Shown one piece after another: positions 54,901 through 63,105 of a DNA stretch of 64,000 nucleotides. The stretch covers positions 62,001-126,000 of the forward strand of contig NZ_SDEB01000001.1 in NCBI RefSeq assembly GCF_004522175.1, read 5' to 3'. The stretch comes from Paracoccus ravus. Its GTDB lineage: Bacteria; Pseudomonadota; Alphaproteobacteria; Rhodobacterales; Rhodobacteraceae. A program made the position numbers and the translations under genes. The notes below the pieces were generated by a model. The model made no database searches. It was not told where the DNA came from and saw only the letters and a program-made list of their open reading frames with translations. Position 1 is the first letter of the stretch. Every line of letters begins with the position of its first letter.

Positions 54901-56081
54901 TGCAGATCGCCAAAGGCGCTTTGCAGCCGCTCGACCGCCTCGACCACGCGGGCGCGCGGCGTCGCCAGGTTGAAGCGCAGGTAATTCTCGCCGCCCAGAC
55001 CGAAGCTTCCGCCATGGTTCGCGGCGATCCGCGCATCCTTCTGGACACGGGCGATATAGTCCTCGGCCAGCATGCCGGTCCCCGAGAAATCGACCCAGGC
55101 CAGATAGGTCGCCTCGAGCGGCATCGAGCGAAGGCCGGGGATCGCGTTCACCCCCTGGTCAAAGATGCGGCGGTTGCCGTCGAGATAAGCGTTCAGCGCA
55201 TCGACCCATGCCGCACCCTCGGGCGAATAGGCCGCTGCGACCATACCGAGGCCGAAGAGCCCCGGCGAGATCCCCAGCGCCATCATCCGCGCCTTGATCC
55301 GCTCGCGCAGCGCCTCGTCCGACACGATCATGTTGCCGATATGTGCGCCCGCGATGTTGAAGGTCTTGGTCGCGGCGGTCAGCGTGACGAGGCGCGGCGC
55401 TATCTCGGGCGCGGCCAGCGCGGTGACGCGGTGGCGCGGCGCGCCGGGCATCACCAGGTCGGCATGGATCTCGTCCGAAATCAGAATCAGGTCATGCGCC
55501 TCACAGAACGCGGCGATCTCGCGCAGCTCGGCCCCGGTCCAGACCCGGCCACCGGGATTGTGGGGCGAGCACAGGATCAGCATCTTCTCGCGGCCGGTCA
55601 TGCGTCCGGCCCAGCCCTGCCAGTCCAGACGGTATTGGCCGTCCTGAACCGCCAGCGGGAATTCCACGACCTCGCGCCCGGCGGCACGCGTGACTCGGGC
55701 AAAGGCATGATAGACCGGGGTCATCAGGATCACCCCGTCGCCAGCTTGGGTCAGCGCGTCGATGCAGATGCCCGTCGCATTCACCAACCCATGCGCGGTC
55801 AGCACCCAATCCGGCTGGACCTGCCAGCCGTGGCGGGTGTCCATCCACCAGCGGATCGATTCAAGATAGGCCGAATTCGCGCCGGGATAGCCATAGACGC
55901 CATGCGCCGCGATGCGCTCGACCGCGCGCTGGACCGAAGCGGGGGGCCGGAAATCCATATCCGCGACCCACATGGCGATACCGTCTTCGGGGGCCACCCC
56001 AAAGGCCGCCTGCATGTCGTCCCATTTGTTGCACGCAGTGCCCACACGGTCGATGATCTCGTCGAAATCGGGTGTCGTCAT
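54897..56081 (-). CDS. MalY/PatB-type PLP enzyme (cystathionine beta-lyase-like)
   Basis: 394-aa PLP enzyme of the MalY/PatB group. It has GIAMWVADMDFRPPASVQ near the N-terminus, LCSPHNPGGRVW, and the PLP Lys in LTAATKTFNIAGAHIG. Members split C-S bonds in cystathionine or cysteine conjugates, or act as aminotransferases. Precise activity cannot be fixed here; linkage to the nearby sulfur-assimilation region may be chance. It is divergent from def (77 bp between). Confidence 0.9.
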   Translation of the reverse strand: MTTPDFDEIIDRVGTACNKWDDMQAAFGVAPEDGIAMWVADMDFRPPASVQRAVERIAAHGVYGYPGANSAYLESIRWWMDTRHGWQVQPDWVLTAHGLVNATGICIDALTQAGDGVILMTPVYHAFARVTRAAGREVVEFPLAVQDGQYRLDWQGWAGRMTGREKMLILCSPHNPGGRVWTGAELREIAAFCEAHDLILISDEIHADLVMPGAPRHRVTALAAPEIAPRLVTLTAATKTFNIAGAHIGNMIVSDEALRERIKARMMALGISPGLFGLGMVAAAYSPEGAAWVDALNAYLDGNRRIFDQGVNAIPGLRSMPLEATYLAWVDFSGTGMLAEDYIARVQKDARIAANHGGSFGLGGENYLRFNLATPRARVVEAVERLQSAFGDLQ

Positions 56082-56158
56082 GGTTTTCCCTCGGATTCAG
56101 CCGCGGCCAAACATAGCGGCTTGTTGCGCAAGGCCAAGGCTTGCCCTAGATCACAGGC

Positions 56159-56680
56159 ATGACATTGCGCAGCATCCTCCTCCACCCCGATCCGCGGCTG
56201 AAAAAGCCCTGCGAGCCCATTGCCCGCATCACGCCCGAGATCGAGACCCTTGCCGCCGACATGCTGGCGACCATGTATGATGCGCCGGGCGTCGGCCTTG
56301 CCGCGCCGCAGATCGGCGTGCTGTCGCGCCTCTTCGTCATGGATTGCGTCAAGGACCCAGAGGCCGAGCCGCAGCCCCTCGTGATGGTGAACCCCGAGAT
56401 CACCTGGGGCTCGGAAGGGCTGAGCACCTATGAGGAAGGCTGCCTCTCGATCCCCGACCAATATGCCGATGTGACCCGACCCGCCGAGGTCCGCGTCAAA
56501 TGGCTGGGCCTTGACGGCAAGACCCATGAGCGCGAGTTCGACGGGCTCTGGGCCACCTGCGCCCAGCACGAGATCGACCATCTCGATGGGCGGCTGTTCA
56601 TCGACTATCTGAGCCCGATGAAGCGCCAGATGATCACGCGCAAGATGGTCAAGCTCAAGCGCGACCGCGCCCGCGCCTGA
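56159..56680 (+). CDS. def: Peptide deformylase (active form)
   Basis: 173-aa metalloenzyme removing the formyl group from nascent proteins. All three motifs are intact: GVGLAAPQ (44-51), EGCLS (93-97, metal ligand Cys95) and HEIDH (137-141, ligands His137/His141 and catalytic Glu138). First gene of a rightward run def, deformylase-like gene, two hydrolases, fmt. 33 bp separate it from its paralogue. Confidence 0.96.
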   Translation: MTLRSILLHPDPRLKKPCEPIARITPEIETLAADMLATMYDAPGVGLAAPQIGVLSRLFVMDCVKDPEAEPQPLVMVNPEITWGSEGLSTYEEGCLSIPDQYADVTRPAEVRVKWLGLDGKTHEREFDGLWATCAQHEIDHLDGRLFIDYLSPMKRQMITRKMVKLKRDRARA

Positions 56681-56713
56681 CCCCCTGTTAACGATTACCT
56701 GAAGGCGTCGCCC

Positions 56714-57214
56714 ATGACCGTCCGCCCGTTCATTCCCTATTCCGACCGCCGCCTGCATATCGCCGCCGAGCCGGTGCCCGCGATCACCGAGACCGTGCGG
56801 ATGATCTGGGACGACATGATCGACACGATGGATGCGATGCCGGGCGTGGGCCTTGCCGCGCCGCAGATCGGGATCATGCAGCGTCTGGCCGTGGTCGATG
56901 CCTCGGACAAGCGCGGTCAGGCGGTGCGGATGGCCAATCCCGAGGTCCTGCACGCCTCGGTGCAACTGCGCGGCCATGATGAGGCCAGCCCGAACCTGCC
57001 TGGCGTCTTCGCCAAGATCGAGCGTCCCCGCGCCGTCACCGTGCGCTTCCTGAACGATCAGGGCGAGATTGAGGAACGCGATTTCGTCGGCCTCTGGGCG
57101 ACCTCGGTGCAACACCAGATCGACCATCTGAACGGTAAGGTCTATGTCGATCACCTGACGCCCTTGCGCCGCAAGATGCTGGTCGCGAAATCGGCAAAGC
57201 TCAGCCGCCGCTGA
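56714..57214 (+). CDS. Degenerate peptide deformylase paralogue (likely pseudoenzyme)
   Basis: 166-aa protein clearly aligned with Def over its length. It keeps GVGLAAPQ (44-51), but motif 2 reads EASPN, with Ser92 in place of the metal-ligand Cys, and motif 3 reads HQIDH (134-138), with Gln135 in place of the catalytic Glu. Both histidines remain. Ordinary deformylase chemistry should be impossible or strongly reduced. The frame is intact with good codon use, so it is maintained rather than decaying. It may have a ribosome- or metal-related role, or act on another substrate. Confidence 0.9.
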   Translation: MTVRPFIPYSDRRLHIAAEPVPAITETVRMIWDDMIDTMDAMPGVGLAAPQIGIMQRLAVVDASDKRGQAVRMANPEVLHASVQLRGHDEASPNLPGVFAKIERPRAVTVRFLNDQGEIEERDFVGLWATSVQHQIDHLNGKVYVDHLTPLRRKMLVAKSAKLSRR

Positions 57215-57311
57215 TCGCGGGCTTTTCTTTCGCCCGGGTCGCGTCTAACCTCGGCCGTGATCCGCCCTTTCCCGTGCCGACCCAATCCGCTCGAAGAGTT
57301 TGCCGGCCTGC

Positions 57312-58955
57312 ATGTTCTCGATCCTACCTCTGCTCGCCGGCCTGTTGATGGCTGCGGCCTCGCTCACCCCCTCATTGATCCCGCGCGACTGGATCATGCA
57401 GGGCGTACTGGCCGGACTGTCGATGGCAGTCGGCTATCTGGTCACGGTCTTTCTGCTGGCCCTGTGGCGTGCGCTCCAGATCCCCCTGATGCCGCGGCGG
57501 ATCGCCACCGTGGTCCACGCCGTTCTGGCCATCCCGGTTCTGGCCACGCTGGTGCGCTGCGTGGCGCTGAGCGACGATTGGCAGAACAGCATCCGCGAGC
57601 GCATGGAAATGCCCCTGCTCGAGGCGACCAGCACCACCAAGACGATCCTGCTTGCGGCGGTGGTCTTTCTGGGCCTCTTCGTCCTGGGACGCGGCATGCA
57701 GGGCCTTTTCAACCTGCTCAGGAACCGGCTCGCGCGCTATATCCCGGCCGCCAGCGCCAATGTTCTTGGCCTGCTTCTGGCCGCGCTGATCGTCGTCACC
57801 GTGACCCGCGACGGCGTGGTGAACTGGGCCTTGCGCGTGGCGGATCGATCCTATGCCGCCGCCCAGCATCTGACTGATCCGAATACGCCTCCACCGGACG
57901 AGCCATGGCGTGCGGGCAGCACGGCCTCGCTGATCGACTGGGATTTGATGGGCAAGCCCGGGCGCGACTTCGTCCGCAACGGACCCAGCGCCGCGGCGAT
58001 TTCGGCCTTTACCGGCGCGCCGGCGAAAGAGCCGCTGCGCATCTATGTCGGCCTTGCGCAGGACAAGCGCCCCGAAATCCGGGCCCAGATCGCACTGGAC
58101 GAGATGATCCGGGTGGGTGCCTTCGATCGCAAGGTGCTGGTCGTGGCCAGCCCGACCGGAACCGGCTGGATGGACGAGGCGAGCTATGACGCGTTGGAAT
58201 ACATGCATGGCGGCGACGTCGCGACGGTCGGGGTGCAATATTCCTATCTGCAAAGCCCGCTTGCCCTGATCTTTGAAACCGATGCCGGGCTGGTCCAGTC
58301 GAATGCCACGATGCAGGCGATCTATGACCATTGGCGGAAACTGCCCGAGACGCAGCGTCCGCGGCTCTATCTGCACGGGATCTCGCTGGGAGCCTGGTCC
58401 TCGATGTATGCGATGAACCCGTTCCAGATGATGAACCAGCCGGTTTCGGGCGCCTTCTGGGTCGGGCCGCCCTTCCCCTCCGAGCTTTGGCGTCAGGCCA
58501 ATGGCGCGCGCCAGCCCAGCAGCCCGTATATCCTGCCCGAGGTCGATGAGGGCGAAGTGATCCGCTATGCCAGCCAATTCGCCGCACCCGATCGTTCCGG
58601 CGCGGCCTGGGGACGTCTGCGCATCCTGTTCCTGCAACATGCCAGCGACCCGATCGTGTTCTACAATCCGGCCTCGCTCTGGCGCGCGCCGGTCTGGATG
58701 CATGAGCCTCCTGCCCCCGATGTCTCGCCCCGGCTCAGCTTCACACCCATCGTGACCCAGCTGCAATTGGCGGTGGACATGCTGGTCTCGACCTCGACGC
58801 CGTCGGGCTATGGGCATATCTATGACGCCGAGGAATATATCGACGGCTGGATCGCCGTGAGCGCGCCCGAGGGCTGGAGCCCCGAGCATACCGCGCGGCT
58901 CAAGGCGAAATGCGGCAAGGATGGGCGTGTTGGATGCGACAACAGGGGCGGATGA
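57312..58955 (+). CDS. Membrane-anchored alpha/beta-hydrolase (Abhydrolase_9-like)
   Basis: 547-aa protein. The N-terminal third (about 1-165) has four hydrophobic segments beginning FSILPLLAGLLMAAASLTPSL. The remainder is an alpha/beta-hydrolase with nucleophile GISLG at about 355-359 (YLHGISLGAW), a later Asp in QHASDPIVFY and His in SGYGHIYDAEEY. This pattern fits the Abhydrolase_9 family (formerly DUF2319), of unknown substrate. The ATG at 57312 lies 12 bp inside the longest frame. It overlaps the next hydrolase gene by 4 bp. Confidence 0.85.
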   Translation: MFSILPLLAGLLMAAASLTPSLIPRDWIMQGVLAGLSMAVGYLVTVFLLALWRALQIPLMPRRIATVVHAVLAIPVLATLVRCVALSDDWQNSIRERMEMPLLEATSTTKTILLAAVVFLGLFVLGRGMQGLFNLLRNRLARYIPAASANVLGLLLAALIVVTVTRDGVVNWALRVADRSYAAAQHLTDPNTPPPDEPWRAGSTASLIDWDLMGKPGRDFVRNGPSAAAISAFTGAPAKEPLRIYVGLAQDKRPEIRAQIALDEMIRVGAFDRKVLVVASPTGTGWMDEASYDALEYMHGGDVATVGVQYSYLQSPLALIFETDAGLVQSNATMQAIYDHWRKLPETQRPRLYLHGISLGAWSSMYAMNPFQMMNQPVSGAFWVGPPFPSELWRQANGARQPSSPYILPEVDEGEVIRYASQFAAPDRSGAAWGRLRILFLQHASDPIVFYNPASLWRAPVWMHEPPAPDVSPRLSFTPIVTQLQLAVDMLVSTSTPSGYGHIYDAEEYIDGWIAVSAPEGWSPEHTARLKAKCGKDGRVGCDNRGG

Positions 58956-59818
58956 TGGGCGCAGGCATCGGGGCGGCGATCATTCTGGCCATTCTGGGGC
59001 TGAACACCGCACGCAATGCGGCGGGCTGGCAGCCGATCACGCATAGCCCCGCGGAACGTCAGGCAATACTCGCGCCTGCTTGGCGCATGATCACTCCGGA
59101 AACGCCCGGCCCGCATAAAGCCGCGATCCTGCTTTCGGGCTGCGACGGGATTCGGGACAATATGGATCATTGGGCCCAGGTCATGCTGAAGCAGGACCGC
59201 GCGGTCATGATCCTTGACAGCCACAGCCCGCGCAAACTGGACGTGGCGCAATCATGGCGGGCGGTCTGCGCCGGACAGATCCTGCCCGGAGCCGAGCGTG
59301 CGGGCGATCTTGCCGTCGCCCTGACGGCGCTGGCCCGGATGCCGGGGATCGACCCGACCGGGACGGCAATCCTCGGGGCGTCGCATGGCGGCTGGACCGC
59401 GATGGAATTGCTGACCGAATTGAATGACAGCGAGCCACCGCCCGGGCTTTCCGCCTGGCCCGCCAAGCCTCACCTGCTTTCCGCCATGATCGGCCCTGTC
59501 GTGCTGCTTTACCCCTATTGCGGGCTGATCAGCCGCGGCGATCAGGGACGCTGGCCCGAAAGAGCCGAAGGGCTGATGATTCTGGCCCAGAATGACAGCA
59601 TCACCGATCCCGAAGCCTGTCACGACATGGCGGACCGCATCGCAGGCAAGGGGGCGGATCTGAACGTCGTCACGTTCCGGGACATGGATCACGGCTTTGA
59701 CCAGCGCGATCGCTCGTCCCTCTCGCCGCTTGAGTTCAACCGCGCCGCAAGGGACAAGGCCACCGCCCTCGTCACCGATTTCCTCGAGGGTTCCGGATCC
59801 GGCCCGCCGGGGCTATGA
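58952..59818 (+). CDS. Secreted/anchored alpha/beta-hydrolase (dienelactone hydrolase-like)
   Basis: 288-aa predicted exported or anchored hydrolase. It has an N-terminal hydrophobic segment (about 3-20) and the nucleophile elbow GASHG at about 142-146 ([12 protein letters not shown]), with the acid in [13 protein letters not shown] and the His in [10 protein letters not shown]. Best guess is the dienelactone hydrolase family. The start is one of two adjacent ATGs (58952/58955); the first gives a 4-bp ATGA overlap with the previous gene, while an earlier ATG (58934) is less well supported. It ends 29 bp before fmt. Confidence 0.83.
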   Translation: MMGAGIGAAIILAILGLNTARNAAGWQPITHSPAERQAILAPAWRMITPETPGPHKAAILLSGCDGIRDNMDHWAQVMLKQDRAVMILDSHSPRKLDVAQSWRAVCAGQILPGAERAGDLAVALTALARMPGIDPTGTAILGASHGGWTAMELLTELNDSEPPPGLSAWPAKPHLLSAMIGPVVLLYPYCGLISRGDQGRWPERAEGLMILAQNDSITDPEACHDMADRIAGKGADLNVVTFRDMDHGFDQRDRSSLSPLEFNRAARDKATALVTDFLEGSGSGPPGL

Positions 59819-59847
59819 GTGGCCGGAACTTTGGAAAGGGCCAGTCC

Positions 59848-60741
59848 ATGCGCGTCATCTTCATGGGAACTCCGGATTTCTCGGTGCCGGCTCTGCGGGC
59901 GATCGCCGCACGGCACGAGGTCGTCGCGGTCTATTCCCAGCCGCCACGCGCCGCCGGGCGCGGCCAGAAGCCCCGCCTATCGCCCGTCCATCGTGCCGCA
60001 GAAGAGCTTGGCCTTCCGGTCCGCACCCCCGCCCGCCTGAAATCCGCCGAGGAACAGGCCGATTTCGCCGCGCTCGAGGCCGATGTCGCGGTGGTCGTGG
60101 CCTATGGGCTGATCCTGCCGCAACCCGTGCTGGACGCGCCACGACTGGGCTGCCTCAATATCCATGCCTCGCTTTTGCCGCGCTGGCGTGGCGCGGCACC
60201 GATCCATCGCGCCATCATGTCGGGCGATGCCGAAACCGGCGTCGCCATCATGCAGATGGAAGCGGGCCTCGACACCGGCCCCGTTCTGGCGGAAATCGCC
60301 ACGCCGATCGGCCCCGAGGACACCACTGCGGACCTGCATGACCGCCTTTCCGACATGGGTGCGGCGCTGATCGTCGAGACGCTCGACCGCCTGCCCCTGC
60401 CCGCCACGCCCCAGCCGGCCGAGGGCGTGACCTATGCCGCCAAGATCGACAAGGCCGAGGCGAGGATCGACTGGACCCGGCCCGCCGCCGAGATCGACCG
60501 CCAAATCCGCGCCTTGTCGCCCTTTCCCGGCGCGTGGTGCATGGTCGGGGATGAACGGGTCAAGCTTCTCCGCTCGCGTCTGTCCGAGGCGGGCGGTGCG
60601 GCGGGTCAGGTGCTTGCGGGTTTTACCATCGCCTGCGGCACGGGCGCGATCGAGGTGATCGAAGCGCAGCGCGAGGGAAAACGCCCGATGCCCGCCACCG
60701 AAATTCTGCGCGGGCTGACCCTGCCCGAGCATCTGGGCTGA
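59848..60741 (+). CDS. fmt: Methionyl-tRNA formyltransferase
   Basis: 297-aa enzyme adding formyl from 10-formyl-THF to initiator Met-tRNA, the counterpart of Def. The start [16 protein letters not shown] follows [25 protein letters not shown] carries the Asn-His pair and [13 protein letters not shown] continues the active site, with a C-terminal OB-like domain (about 205-297). An upstream in-frame ATG (59815, overlapping the hydrolase stop) lies too early for the family. Confidence 0.96.
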   Translation: MRVIFMGTPDFSVPALRAIAARHEVVAVYSQPPRAAGRGQKPRLSPVHRAAEELGLPVRTPARLKSAEEQADFAALEADVAVVVAYGLILPQPVLDAPRLGCLNIHASLLPRWRGAAPIHRAIMSGDAETGVAIMQMEAGLDTGPVLAEIATPIGPEDTTADLHDRLSDMGAALIVETLDRLPLPATPQPAEGVTYAAKIDKAEARIDWTRPAAEIDRQIRALSPFPGAWCMVGDERVKLLRSRLSEAGGAAGQVLAGFTIACGTGAIEVIEAQREGKRPMPATEILRGLTLPEHLG

Positions 60742-60820
60742 ACCCCCACCGGACAGAAAAAAGCTGAAAAGCGCGCCGCCGTGCTATCCTTTGGCAAGAA
60801 TAGCGGGGGCGAGGCGCAGA

Positions 60821-61366
60821 ATGGACGAGCTGATCCGTGTCATGGCGGCGAATTGGTGGCTGCTCCTGCTGCGCGGCATCGCGGCAATCGTTTTCGGCAT
60901 CGTCGCGCTAATCTGGCCGGGGCTGACGGTCTATGCCTTGCTGATGGTCTTTGGGGCCTTTGCGATCTTTGACGGCGTCATTGCCCTGATGACGGCCTTT
61001 CAGCGCCGTCCGCGCGACGATCGCTGGTGGGCATGGGCGGTTGAAGGGATTCTGTCCATGATGATCGGCCTCCTGGCCCTGTTCTGGACCGAGGAAACCG
61101 CCTTGGCCTTTATCATCTGGATGGCAATCTGGGGCGTCATCGCCGGCGTGTTCCGCATTCTCGCCGCGATCCGCCTGCGCGACGAGATCGCGGGCGAATG
61201 GGCGCTTGGCTTCAGCGGCCTGCTTCTGCTGATCTGGGGCATCCTGATGGCGATGTTGCCGACAGCCGGGCTGCTCAGCCTAGCCTGGCTGATCGGCATC
61301 TTCGCCGCTCTGACCGGCACCGCGCTGGTCATCCTGTCCCTGCGCCTGCGCAGGGCGGTACGATAA
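60821..61366 (+). CDS. HdeD-family membrane protein (DUF308)
   Basis: 181-aa protein with six membrane segments and short loops. It contains NWWLLLLRGIAAIVFGIVALIWPG, the HdeD/DUF308 opening pattern repeated later as GEWALGFSGLLLLIWGIL. E. coli HdeD helps acid resistance at high density; no function can be assigned here. The ATG at 60821 is preceded by GAGGCG. The 79-bp gap from fmt leaves operon membership open. Confidence 0.87.
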   Translation: MDELIRVMAANWWLLLLRGIAAIVFGIVALIWPGLTVYALLMVFGAFAIFDGVIALMTAFQRRPRDDRWWAWAVEGILSMMIGLLALFWTEETALAFIIWMAIWGVIAGVFRILAAIRLRDEIAGEWALGFSGLLLLIWGILMAMLPTAGLLSLAWLIGIFAALTGTALVILSLRLRRAVR

Positions 61367-61409
61367 GACCGTTTTGCATCAGGCCAGTTGCCTATCCCCG
61401 CCCCGCCAG

Positions 61410-61532
61410 CTAGGCATATGCGGGTTCGGGCGTCTCGTCACCCTCATCCAAAGCCGTCAATATGTTTCGATAAGTGTTTTTATATTGCTTTTTCATTGGC
61501 GGCAGAAGCGCGACCCATTCGCTGCCTGTCAT
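61410..61532 (-). CDS. Doubtful 40-codon ORF
   Basis: Short leftward frame from ATG 61532 starting MTGSEWVALLPPMKKQYK and ending TALDEGDETPEPAYA. Composition looks protein-like, but the Shine-Dalgarno (CGGA) is poor and it lies antisense to the leader of the sulfotransferase gene. I list it only because the 190-bp gap between the HdeD-family gene and the sulfotransferase holds nothing else apart from an AT-rich patch near 61460-61495 that may contain the sulfotransferase promoter. Confidence 0.15.
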   Translation of the reverse strand: MTGSEWVALLPPMKKQYKNTYRNILTALDEGDETPEPAYA

Positions 61533-61556
61533 TTTGATCCGCGGAGTTGACCCAGC

Positions 61557-62303
61557 TTGATTTCCCACCATCACAAGACGATCTTCGTGCATATCCCAAA
61601 ATGCGGCGGCCAGAGCATCGAAACACTCTTCCTGGAAGACCTGGGTCTGGATTGGAATTCGCGCGCGCCCCTCTTGCTCAGGAGCAACAAGAACCCCAAG
61701 CTTGGACCGCCGCGGCTCGCGCATCTTCTCGCCGAGGAATATCTGCGATTCAGATATGTCTCGGAAGATCAGTTCGCCGATTATTTCAAGTTTTCCTACA
61801 TTCGCGACCCTTACGCGCGCGTCATCTCGCTCTTCAATTACCTCAAGTTGAAGATGAGCCTGCAGCGCTTTGTCATGGAATGGCTTCCGCAACAGTTCGC
61901 CTTGGCCGGGGAATACGGCACATATCCGCATGAGTTTTCGGGCCGCTATCATTTCGTGCGCCCGCAATCGGATTACATCTTCGACGCCAATGGCAAGCTT
62001 GTGATCGACAAGTATTACAAGCTTGAAGAAATCAAGACCAACCACAAGGATATTCTCGCCCTGCTGCGAAGCGAGGCCCAGTTGAAGCACGTGAACTCAT
62101 CGGCCGATAAGACGGCCAGCGTCACGGATCTTGACGAAGAGATGCGCGGCCTCATTGCCGAACTTTACGACATCGACTTCAAGCGGCTTCCCTACGACAA
62201 GCATGGCGCAGCCAAGGCCCAAAAGCGGAGCGATCTCGTCACAGCCGAATCCGATACCCCTCGAATCGATATGGTAGAGGAACTGGCCCTCGAAACCGCC
62301 TAG
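61557..62303 (+). CDS. Sulfotransferase family 2-like protein
   Basis: 248-aa sulfotransferase-like protein. It has a 5'-phosphosulfate loop IFVHIPKCGGQSIE at about 9-22 and FKFSYIRDPYARVISLFNYL at about 78-97, where Arg and Ser would bind the 3'-phosphate of PAPS. The pattern fits the Sulfotransfer_2 family, which commonly modifies carbohydrates. The start is TTG with GGAG about 10 nt before it; homologues begin ISHxHK, supporting it. Base composition is visibly richer in A/T and Lys codons than the neighbours, suggesting later acquisition. Confidence 0.8.
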   Translation: MISHHHKTIFVHIPKCGGQSIETLFLEDLGLDWNSRAPLLLRSNKNPKLGPPRLAHLLAEEYLRFRYVSEDQFADYFKFSYIRDPYARVISLFNYLKLKMSLQRFVMEWLPQQFALAGEYGTYPHEFSGRYHFVRPQSDYIFDANGKLVIDKYYKLEEIKTNHKDILALLRSEAQLKHVNSSADKTASVTDLDEEMRGLIAELYDIDFKRLPYDKHGAAKAQKRSDLVTAESDTPRIDMVEELALETA

Positions 62304-62444
62304 ACTCAGGGCGCGTCAAAGCCGTGTCGACCCTCGGCCCATTGAAATGCTTGACGAGTGAGCAGCGGCCAATCACCTTGAGCCGATCGGCCCCGATGCG
62401 ATTTCGAACGGTTGCCCTAGCGGCATGTTTCAGAGGAACTGGTG

Positions 62445-63086
62445 ATGCGGCCCAAGGTCTTTGTAATCGGCTTCAACAAATGCGGCACGTCCAGCCTTGG
62501 CTACATGTTCCGCAAGTCCGGGATGCGGGTCGCGGACAATACCTACAAGATCGGCAGCGCCAGCCGGAACATCGCCAAGAAGATGCAGGGAAATGTCGAG
62601 AACGGCAGGCCGGTGCTGGATGGCATTGATATGTTCGACGCCTATTCGGACATGGAACTCAGCCGCTTTCATATCCATATCGAAGGCATCTATTTCTTCC
62701 AGAAGTTCGACGCCGAATATCCCGGATCGAAATTCATTCTGAATGTGCGCGACAAGGACAATTGGATACGCTCGCGGTCCAATCACGGAAACGGTCGCTA
62801 TATGCAGAAATATGTGGCCAGTCGCGGACTGGACTCGGCCGAGGCGGCGCAGGCCGAATGGTCGAGCGCATGGGACAGCCATATCGAAAACGTCCAGACG
62901 CATTTCGCCAGCGCACCATCCAAGCTTCTGGTCTTTGACATTGAAACGGACGCTCCGGACCGGGTGGCGGAGTTTCTGCCCGAATACGCCATCGACGTGA
63001 AGTTCTGGGAAAAGCGGAACGCCAATTATGGCTGGAGCGAAGAGGCGAAGCGGGCCGCCTCGGGACAGATACAAGGCATGGCGTGA
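62445..63086 (+). CDS. Sulfotransferase family protein
   Basis: 213-aa protein. The N-terminal VFVIGFNKCGTSSLGYMF (about 5-22) is the PAPS-binding strand-loop, with NVRDKDNWIRSRSNH (about 104-118) as the probable 3'-phosphate loop. It differs in family from the gene upstream, so the two are neighbours rather than duplicates. The ATG at 62445 follows AGAGGA at 7 nt; a GTG one codon earlier is the alternative. Composition is less GC-rich than in flanking genes. Its acceptor is unknown, probably a surface glycan. Confidence 0.78.
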   Translation: MRPKVFVIGFNKCGTSSLGYMFRKSGMRVADNTYKIGSASRNIAKKMQGNVENGRPVLDGIDMFDAYSDMELSRFHIHIEGIYFFQKFDAEYPGSKFILNVRDKDNWIRSRSNHGNGRYMQKYVASRGLDSAEAAQAEWSSAWDSHIENVQTHFASAPSKLLVFDIETDAPDRVAEFLPEYAIDVKFWEKRNANYGWSEEAKRAASGQIQGMA

Positions 63087-63105
63087 GCCTGCGGCCTGGG
63101 CGAAG

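Noticed and set aside
52818..56081. MATE exporter, L,D-transpeptidase and MalY-like lyase as a biosynthetic cluster
   Set aside because: Only the last two are coupled; there is no synthetase, tailoring enzyme or regulator. Ordinary housekeeping neighbours are the simpler reading.
61410..62090. 226-codon open frame on the - strand
   Set aside because: Mostly antisense to the sulfotransferase gene, which carries real PAPS motifs. Only its last 40 codons fall outside and are listed as doubtful.
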